Below, in pieces: positions 63,791-64,000 of a stretch of DNA of 64,000 nucleotides. The notes under the pieces were generated by a model. It did no database searches, was not told where the DNA came from, and saw only the letters and a program-made list of their open reading frames with translations. The DNA lies in assembly GCA_964036045.1 (NCBI GenBank), contig OZ038386.1, positions 16,938,329 through 17,002,328 of the forward strand. The letters are read 5' to 3'. Source of the stretch: Eutreptiella sp. 'Long Island Sound 2002' (taxonomy: Eukaryota; Euglenozoa; Euglenophyceae; Eutreptiales; Eutreptiaceae). The number at the start of each line of letters is the position of its first letter. Position 1 is the stretch's first letter. The position numbers and the translations under genes were made by a program.

Positions 63791-64000
63791 CTGAAAAAAA
63801 GCCCGATGGGACAGGGAGGCGCAGAGTTTCGAAGGAGAGAGAGGGAGGACGGACGGAGGGAGGCAGGGAGGGAGGGAGAGACTGAGTGGTCTTTCTGTCT
63901 GTCTGTCTGCCTAAGCCCATAGAAAGCTTCCATTCAAAAAGACGTGGACCTCTTATCTCCAGCATGCCGGATCAAATGACAGCAGCCCTAAGACGTAGCA
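63791..64000. other. Intron upstream of the PAS exon (runs off the window)
   Basis: On the minus strand this ends in the T-rich acceptor at 63791-63801. It contains a CCTCCCTCC/CTGTCTGTC-type low-complexity stretch (about 63838-63910). The preceding exon must lie outside the window. Confidence 0.5.

Overview
The window looks like nuclear DNA of a eukaryote with a large, repeat-choked genome. The evidence is a split gene with GT-AG introns, long (TG)n/(CA)n tracts, decayed LTR-type retroelement polyproteins, hAT transposon remnants, and several kinds of satellite. There is no operon structure, rRNA or CRISPR. The gag and reverse-transcriptase wording of the minus-strand retroelement (for example 'ETDLSVRTEIEQL' and 'VADALSRWAYPAS') resembles a family I remember from microalgae, dinoflagellates in particular. 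That is memory, not a search, and the species is not resolved.

Layout. 1-11.2 kb is mostly non-coding. It holds a complete 0.7-kb non-autonomous hAT element (3581-4276) with terminal inverted repeats and target duplication, microsatellites, a C-capped inverted-repeat element (10329-11070) containing a 54-codon ORF, and a few lysine-rich exon-like pieces. 11.2-17.5 kb holds an ~86-bp minisatellite and a decayed minus-strand Ty3-type element (gag, protease, an unusual 'VVP-W' module, reverse transcriptase, RNase H). 17.5-21.6 kb is AT-rich with small duplications and one arm of a 650-bp dispersed inverted repeat. 21.6-23.6 kb is the first copy of a Ser/Pro-rich ORF region. 24-36.6 kb is GC-rich satellite DNA: three arrays of a 65-bp unit, a 64-bp array, an alternating 84/82-bp array, and the first copy of a GC-rich repeat that begins with GTTTGAG heptamers.

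37-53.6 kb reads on the plus strand as one very long, broken retroelement-like polyprotein region. In order it has a Ser/Pro-rich start (a duplicate of 22.1-23.6 kb), 25-residue repeats, 'IASMD/ASLDG' repeats on both sides of a 185-bp satellite, a gag core, a Gly/Lys nucleocapsid-like tract, protease, and the same VVP-W module. The gag tail is tandemly duplicated (923 bp), and a 2.85-kb copy of the GC-rich repeat sits exactly at the junction. No reverse transcriptase follows; a second hAT remnant lies there instead.

57.8-63.8 kb is the only convincing host gene: the 3' part of a minus-strand split gene for a PAS / histidine-kinase-dimerisation / receiver protein. Its H-box histidine is replaced by Asn and I can find no ATPase domain, while the receiver keeps its Asp pair, phosphoacceptor Asp, Thr and Lys. 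Its introns hold a repeated 0.25-kb element and a G/C-capped inverted-repeat element that carries an exon-like segment with its own splice sites. Almost everything else is mobile DNA at various stages of decay, so the main content is how these elements nest and how satellites formed between them.
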